A DNA stretch of 10,629 bases, taken from Gammaproteobacteria bacterium (GTDB lineage: Bacteria; Pseudomonadota; Gammaproteobacteria; Pseudomonadales; Halieaceae). This document shows, in pieces, positions 7,576-10,629 of this stretch. Positions within the stretch are counted from its first letter, which is position 1, and each line of letters opens with the position of its first letter. The notes under the pieces were generated by a model that saw only the letters and a list, made by a program, of their open reading frames with translations, did not search any database and was not told the origin of the DNA. The stretch is taken from positions 1 to 10,629 of the forward strand of contig JAOUDU010000047.1 of assembly GCA_029859085.1 (NCBI GenBank), read 5' to 3'. The position numbers were made by a program, and so were the translations under genes.

Positions 7576-8870
7576 CAGTTTGCCCCCCGGGTAAAGGTGG
7601 ACACCATCAGGGCGACGTTGTCCCTGTAATTCATATTGCCGCAGTGGCCCCCGTAGGGGTAGATCGTGGCGCGGTCACCGAACACATCGTTGAAGAAATC
7701 GATTTCGCCGGGCTCCAGGATGATGTCGTTCTGGTTGTGCATGACGGTGATCTTCGGCGAGTTGCGCAGGTAGTCAGCGATCTCGGTGAGACTCTCGGAG
7801 GCGATAAACTGGTCCCGGGTGATATTCGGATTATCCGCCTTGTAGAAGGGATAAAAGAAATCGTGGTAGTAATCGGTGAAGCCCAGCCGGCTGGCCACCT
7901 GGTTATACACCGTGAGGTCCGCGTAACGGTCCAGCACCAGCCCCTTGGGCTTGACGTAGCCGTAGTCGGTCATCACATCCGAGGTGAACACCAGGGAGGC
8001 CGAGGAAATGCGGAAGGACACGCCGATCAGGGCGGCCAGCTCCTCGTCCTTCAGGTCCATCGCCTTGTAGGCCTGGTAGAGGAAATCGCCCCCTATCTCG
8101 TCCTCGTCCTTGTAGACCTTGCTGAACGCCTTCACCAGCTTGTCGAAAAACTCGTTGAAATTGTCCGCCCCCCCGGGGATGTTCTGGGTCATCCGGTCGA
8201 GCAGGGAAATCGAGTTGTACAGGGACACCGGCGGGTTGATCAGCAGCACTTTGCGGAAATTGAACGACTTGCGCTCATCATCCAGCTTGGCCACATAGGC
8301 GGAGTTGAACGCTCCCAGGCTGTAGCCGGTGAGGCTGAAGGAGGTAACCTCGATATCGCCGTCCAGCTTTTTCCAGATCATCTCCATCACCCGGTACAGG
8401 TCCGCCGCATCCCGCTGGGCGTCGCCGACCACGCCGGTGCTGGAGGCGGAGCTGACAAAATTGGGGTAGGTCGGGGACGACAGGGACACGACATGAAAAC
8501 CCGCCTTGTAGAACGCCCTGGCCATGTTGAAATTCTTGGCGCCGTTGTGGGCCGCCCCGGTGCCGGCGATCAGGAAGATCAGCGGCGCGGGGTGGTCCTG
8601 CAGTGCCTCGGAATAGATCATCTCCTGGCCGTACCAGATCAGGTCCGGCAGCTTGCGATCGGGAAACACGTTGAGCCAGCGCTTCTTGAACGGGATATAT
8701 TTGGGCAGGTCCGCCTCGTAACCCTCGGGGGTGCCGACCACGGTGGCGACGTAGCGGTCCTGGATCGGGAAGCCGTAATTTTCTACCGTTACCCTGGCGG
8801 ATGCTGCCGAGGCCAGCAACAACAGGCACAGCACCACCAGCAGGCGCTGCGAAATGTTTGAATTAGTCAC
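7575..8870 (-). CDS. Exported alpha/beta-hydrolase fold protein, translationally coupled to mlaA
   Basis: From the GTG at 8870 the product has 431 residues. It starts with a compact signal peptide (polar n-region TNSNISQR, core LLVVLCLLLLA, cleavage after ASA at residue 25). The fold is supported by LIFLIAGTGAAHNG near 97-109 (first strand and oxyanion loop), the nucleophile elbow GYSLGA with S184, MHNQNDIILEP with candidate acid D382, and GGHCGN with candidate base H409. This is a complete Ser-Asp-His triad in the right order. A roughly 150-residue, mostly helical insertion between the elbow and the acid may form a lid. Substrate is unknown; a periplasmic esterase, thioesterase or lipase acting on envelope lipids is plausible from the neighbours. 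The frame continues upstream to M26 (ATG at 8906) and to an initiator at 8981 (468 residues), but those starts bury the signal peptide behind an unusual 25-37 residue extension. Its TGA overlaps the mlaA ATG. Confidence 0.87.
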   Translation of the reverse strand: MTNSNISQRLLVVLCLLLLASAASARVTVENYGFPIQDRYVATVVGTPEGYEADLPKYIPFKKRWLNVFPDRKLPDLIWYGQEMIYSEALQDHPAPLIFLIAGTGAAHNGAKNFNMARAFYKAGFHVVSLSSPTYPNFVSSASSTGVVGDAQRDAADLYRVMEMIWKKLDGDIEVTSFSLTGYSLGAFNSAYVAKLDDERKSFNFRKVLLINPPVSLYNSISLLDRMTQNIPGGADNFNEFFDKLVKAFSKVYKDEDEIGGDFLYQAYKAMDLKDEELAALIGVSFRISSASLVFTSDVMTDYGYVKPKGLVLDRYADLTVYNQVASRLGFTDYYHDFFYPFYKADNPNITRDQFIASESLTEIADYLRNSPKITVMHNQNDIILEPGEIDFFNDVFGDRATIYPYGGHCGNMNYRDNVALMVSTFTRGAN

Positions 8871-8919
8871 GTGAAGTCCAGAAGTGTCCCCAGAACGAAT
8901 CGGCATTCTGCCACGAAAT

Positions 8920-8929
8920 TTTGGCCAAA
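8920..8929. promoter_or_regulatory. Palindrome TTTGGCCAAA upstream of the hydrolase-mlaA unit
   Basis: This perfect 10-bp palindrome lies 50 bases upstream of the chosen GTG start of the hydrolase gene, in the 158-bp gap after the upstream lipoprotein gene. The location suits an operator, but I recognise no regulator with this exact core, and 10-bp palindromes occur by chance. If the longer hydrolase start were correct, the site would be inside coding sequence. Confidence 0.2.
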
Positions 8930-8949
8930 TCACCCGTTTAATCGGGCTG

Positions 8950-8968
8950 GCCGGGCGAAATACCCGGC
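8950..8968 (-). terminator. GC-rich hairpin downstream of the lipoprotein gene, possible terminator
   Basis: Arms GCCGGG (8950-8955) and CCCGGC (8963-8968) with a 7-base loop lie about 60 bases after the lipoprotein stop. They would separate that transcript from the hydrolase-mlaA unit. No T-run follows on the minus strand, so intrinsic termination is uncertain. Confidence 0.25.
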
Positions 8969-9028
8969 GCGACACCAGCACTGGCCAATATGTGGCTGCA
9001 AACCCAGGTAACGGGGCCGCAGCTCAGT

Positions 9029-9718
9029 CTAAACCGGCAGCGGCAGGAAGACAGAGGAGACCGCGTGCACCGCGGTATTCACCGCCCGGTCATCCGAGTC
9101 ACCGGCGACCCGCGCCATCATCTCCTGCAGTACGATCAGCTTGCCGAACAGGCGCTCGAAACTCAGGTTGTCGATCACCCCGCGGTATTCGTGGGTTATC
9201 AGGTAGTGTTCGCCATTCGGTTTCCGGGTATTTTTCAGTTTCCACAGCAGTATCTCCACGTTGCGCGCGCTGGTTAACAACGCGGGGCCATTGAGCTGGT
9301 CCTGCATGAACAGCTCGGCCTTGAAACTGTATGCCTGGCGCAGCATGCCCCCCAGCCCCACCACCAGTGCGAACACCCGGTCGCCCCGGAACGCGGGATC
9401 GAAAGTGAGGTTCATCGCGTCGATACCCTGCAGGCCGTCGAGCTCGGGAAAGTCCAGCACCCCGCGGGCGGTTTTGAGCTGGGCCAGCCGCCCGTTCACC
9501 GTCATACCGGGGATCACGGCCAGCTGGTCCGGATTGCGCTTGTACAGCTTAACCAGCAGTTCCCGCACCTCCCGCCGGCTCTCTGCTATAAATTCGTCCG
9601 CCACCATATCGATATCGGATTTCGCCAGGTTCTTGATGTTGTAGCCGCCACAGGCCGCAAGTGGTGAGACGAGCGCGGCAACAAGCAGGACGGTAGGGAA
9701 CAGCTGAAAGATTCGCAT
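9029..9718 (-). CDS. Predicted outer-membrane lipoprotein of unknown function
   Basis: The 229-residue product begins with a lipoprotein signal peptide. Residues 1-19 are hydrophobic with a single Arg, and the lipobox LAAC ends at C23 with Gly at +2, so there is no inner-membrane Asp retention signal. The mature part starts with a charged, probably helical segment (about 30-65, rich in Glu, Arg and Lys). It then has mixed segments around LDFPELDGLQGIDAMNLTFDP (about 88-108), a Gly-rich hydrophobic stretch FALVVGLGGMLRQAYSF (about 115-131), and a helical C-terminal region ending in a hydrophobic tail. I recognise no domain. It is divergent from the phospholipase A1 gene across a 117-bp gap and precedes the hydrolase-mlaA unit on the same strand with a 158-bp gap. 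A role in the same envelope-lipid processes is inference from position. The ATG lacks a good ribosome-binding site (only GACGG touching it). Confidence 0.85.
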   Translation of the reverse strand: MRIFQLFPTVLLVAALVSPLAACGGYNIKNLAKSDIDMVADEFIAESRREVRELLVKLYKRNPDQLAVIPGMTVNGRLAQLKTARGVLDFPELDGLQGIDAMNLTFDPAFRGDRVFALVVGLGGMLRQAYSFKAELFMQDQLNGPALLTSARNVEILLWKLKNTRKPNGEHYLITHEYRGVIDNLSFERLFGKLIVLQEMMARVAGDSDDRAVNTAVHAVSSVFLPLPV

Positions 9719-9724
9719 CCGTCG

Positions 9725-9730
9725 ATTCTA
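9725..9730 (-). promoter_or_regulatory. Candidate -10 box (TAGAAT) of the lipoprotein gene
   Basis: On the minus strand TAGAAT matches TATAAT at 5 of 6 positions and ends 6 bases before the ATG, so the predicted start site falls at or next to the start codon. A poor -35 (TTGCCC) lies 19 bases upstream, overlapping the palindrome at 9751-9760. It is weak alone, but fits the lack of a Shine-Dalgarno sequence. Confidence 0.25.
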
Positions 9731-9750
9731 GCAAGATGTGGGTGGCTGTG

Positions 9751-9760
9751 GGCAATTGCC
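9751..9760. promoter_or_regulatory. Palindrome GGCAATTGCC in the divergent lipoprotein/pldA intergenic region
   Basis: This perfect 10-bp palindrome lies between the divergent starts, 32 bases upstream of the lipoprotein ATG and 75 bases upstream of the phospholipase ATG. It is placed to act on both promoters, and its left-facing half overlaps the weak -35 candidate of the lipoprotein gene. I cannot assign it to a known regulator. Confidence 0.3.
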
Positions 9761-9795
9761 GGGCAAAAAGACGGTCATCCCCTGCAGCCACTGGG

Positions 9796-9801
9796 TACAA
9801 T
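9796..9801 (+). promoter_or_regulatory. Candidate -10 box (TACAAT) of the phospholipase A1 gene
   Basis: TACAAT matches the sigma-70 -10 consensus at 5 of 6 positions. A start near 9808 would give a leader of about 28 bases containing the ribosome-binding site GGAGG (9821-9825), which stands 10 bases before the ATG. No good -35 is present at 16-18 bases upstream, so an activator might be needed if this promoter is real. Confidence 0.3.
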
Positions 9802-9835
9802 AGCAATACGCGGGGCAGTTGGAGGCCTGACACCT

Positions 9836-10629
9836 ATGAAATACAAGGCAATAATCGCGACTTCGCTGATCGCCGGCTGCGCCGGTACCGCCTCCGCCAG
9901 CGCAACCCTGGCGGAGTGCGCGGCGCTGGCTGACAACAGCGCCCGCCTGGCCTGCTACGACATCCTCGCCGGCCGCAGCGCAGCGGTGCAGGAAAACGAC
10001 TTGTCTGCGTCGCCCGACGGCGCTGACAGCCCTGCGGCTGTCGCGGCGGAGGACAACTTCGTCTCGCCGCGCCTGGAGGAAGAGGAGGAAAACGCCAATA
10101 ACCGCTTTGTCATCATCCCCCACAACCGCAACTACCTGCTGCCACTCAGCTATAACACCATTCCCAACGAGGAGGCCTGGCAGGAAATGCATCCTGGCAA
10201 CGGCATGGACAAGATGGAGGCCAAGTTCCAGATCAGCTTCAAGGCCATCGTCTGGCAGGACGTCCTCGGCACCCGGATGAACCTGTGGGGCGCCTATACC
10301 CAGCAAAACTGGTGGCAGCTGTACAACACGGACGCGTCGTCACCGTTTCGGGAAACCGACTACCAGCCCGAGCTGATCCTGAGCATCCCCAACGACTGGC
10401 GCTTCATGGGAGTCCACAACACCCGGCTGGATATCAGCTTCAACCACAACTCCAACGGCAGCTCCGAGCCGGAGTCCCGCAGCTGGAACCGCGTGATCGG
10501 CTCGGCGCTGTTCGAACACAGGAACTTCTCCCTGGTGGCCAGTGCCTGGTACCGCATTCCGGAAAAAAGCAACAAGGATGACAACCCCGATATCGATGAC
10601 TACATGGGCAACGGCCAGCTGCGGGGCGT
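9836..10629 (+). CDS. pldA: Outer-membrane phospholipase A1 (OMPLA/PldA); partial, C-terminus beyond the right edge
   Basis: The frame opens at the ATG at 9836 behind GGAGG (10-base spacing) and stays open to the edge, giving 264 residues. OMPLA is a 12-strand barrel whose Ca2+-dependent dimer hydrolyses phospholipids in the outer leaflet. The hallmark FRETDYQPEL (171-180) is followed by the active-site block 202-219: H204 and S206 in NHNSNG, and N218 in SRSWNR. These match E. coli H142, S144 and N156 with identical spacing. The Ca2+-site Ser (E. coli S152) is conserved as S214; E. coli R147 is a Ser here. The mature N-terminus (24-100) is longer than in E. coli: a Cys-containing motif CAALADNSARLACYD (28-42), then an acidic stretch EEEEE (81-85). 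Signal cleavage after TASASA (residue 23) seems likely, although IAGC at 12-15 also resembles a lipobox. The last barrel strands are missing only because the window ends. Confidence 0.95.
   Translation, partial: MKYKAIIATSLIAGCAGTASASATLAECAALADNSARLACYDILAGRSAAVQENDLSASPDGADSPAAVAAEDNFVSPRLEEEEENANNRFVIIPHNRNYLLPLSYNTIPNEEAWQEMHPGNGMDKMEAKFQISFKAIVWQDVLGTRMNLWGAYTQQNWWQLYNTDASSPFRETDYQPELILSIPNDWRFMGVHNTRLDISFNHNSNGSSEPESRSWNRVIGSALFEHRNFSLVASAWYRIPEKSNKDDNPDIDDYMGNGQLRG

Noticed and set aside
7644..8861. A 405-codon open frame on the plus strand opposite the alpha/beta-hydrolase gene
   Set aside because: It is antisense to a gene with a signal peptide, nucleophile elbow and full triad. Its product is rich in Gly, Val, His and Gln with no domain, typical of a third-position GC shadow frame.
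9728..10306. A 192-codon minus-strand frame opposite pldA
   Set aside because: The plus strand encodes OMPLA with intact catalytic motifs, and the antisense product shows no domain or initiation signal.
1..10629. tRNA or rRNA genes, CRISPR arrays, insertion sequences, integrases, prophage or defence genes
   Set aside because: No repeat array, cloverleaf-like segment, transposase or phage-type protein was seen. Coding density and composition are even across the window.

Overview
This window looks like chromosomal DNA from a GC-rich, Gram-negative gammaproteobacterium. It encodes outer-membrane (OM) parts throughout: a TonB-dependent receptor ending in a C-terminal Phe, an MlaA/VacJ lipoprotein, an OMPLA-type phospholipase A1, and a second lipoprotein whose +2 residue is compatible with OM sorting. 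The mix of genes resembles marine, oligotroph-like gammaproteobacteria such as Halieaceae (OM60/NOR5). That placement is inference from gene content, not from a search.

Layout. Positions 1-605 (-) hold the N-terminal part of an AstE/AspA-type M14 zinc deacylase or carboxypeptidase that runs off the left edge. Its ATG overlaps the stop codon of a TVGYGD ion channel (602-1279, -). Upstream is a patatin-like phospholipase (1416-2609, -). A 221-bp divergent intergenic region with an inverted repeat separates it from a 907-residue TonB-dependent receptor (2831-5554, +). The receptor converges on a three-gene minus-strand unit that reads, in transcription order, secreted alpha/beta-hydrolase (8870-7575), MlaA lipoprotein (7575-6820), and a HAAT/LivK-type periplasmic binding protein (6807-5656). 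The first two overlap by one base and the third starts 12 bases later. Next come an unrecognised lipoprotein (9029-9718, -) and, divergent from it, the first 264 codons of a PldA/OMPLA phospholipase A1 (9836 to the right edge, +).

How the genes may work together. MlaA and OMPLA are the two classical, mechanistically different systems that remove phospholipids from the outer leaflet of the OM: MlaA extracts them for retrograde transport and OMPLA hydrolyses them. Here they lie within 3 kb of each other, with an exported hydrolase translationally coupled to mlaA, an orphan solute-binding protein behind it, an unknown lipoprotein divergent from pldA, and a patatin phospholipase about 7 kb away. 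The right half therefore reads as an envelope-lipid neighbourhood. The hydrolase, binding protein and lipoprotein are the candidates for undescribed partners. No tRNA, rRNA, CRISPR array, insertion sequence or prophage gene is visible, and no gene-free stretch exceeds about 225 bases.
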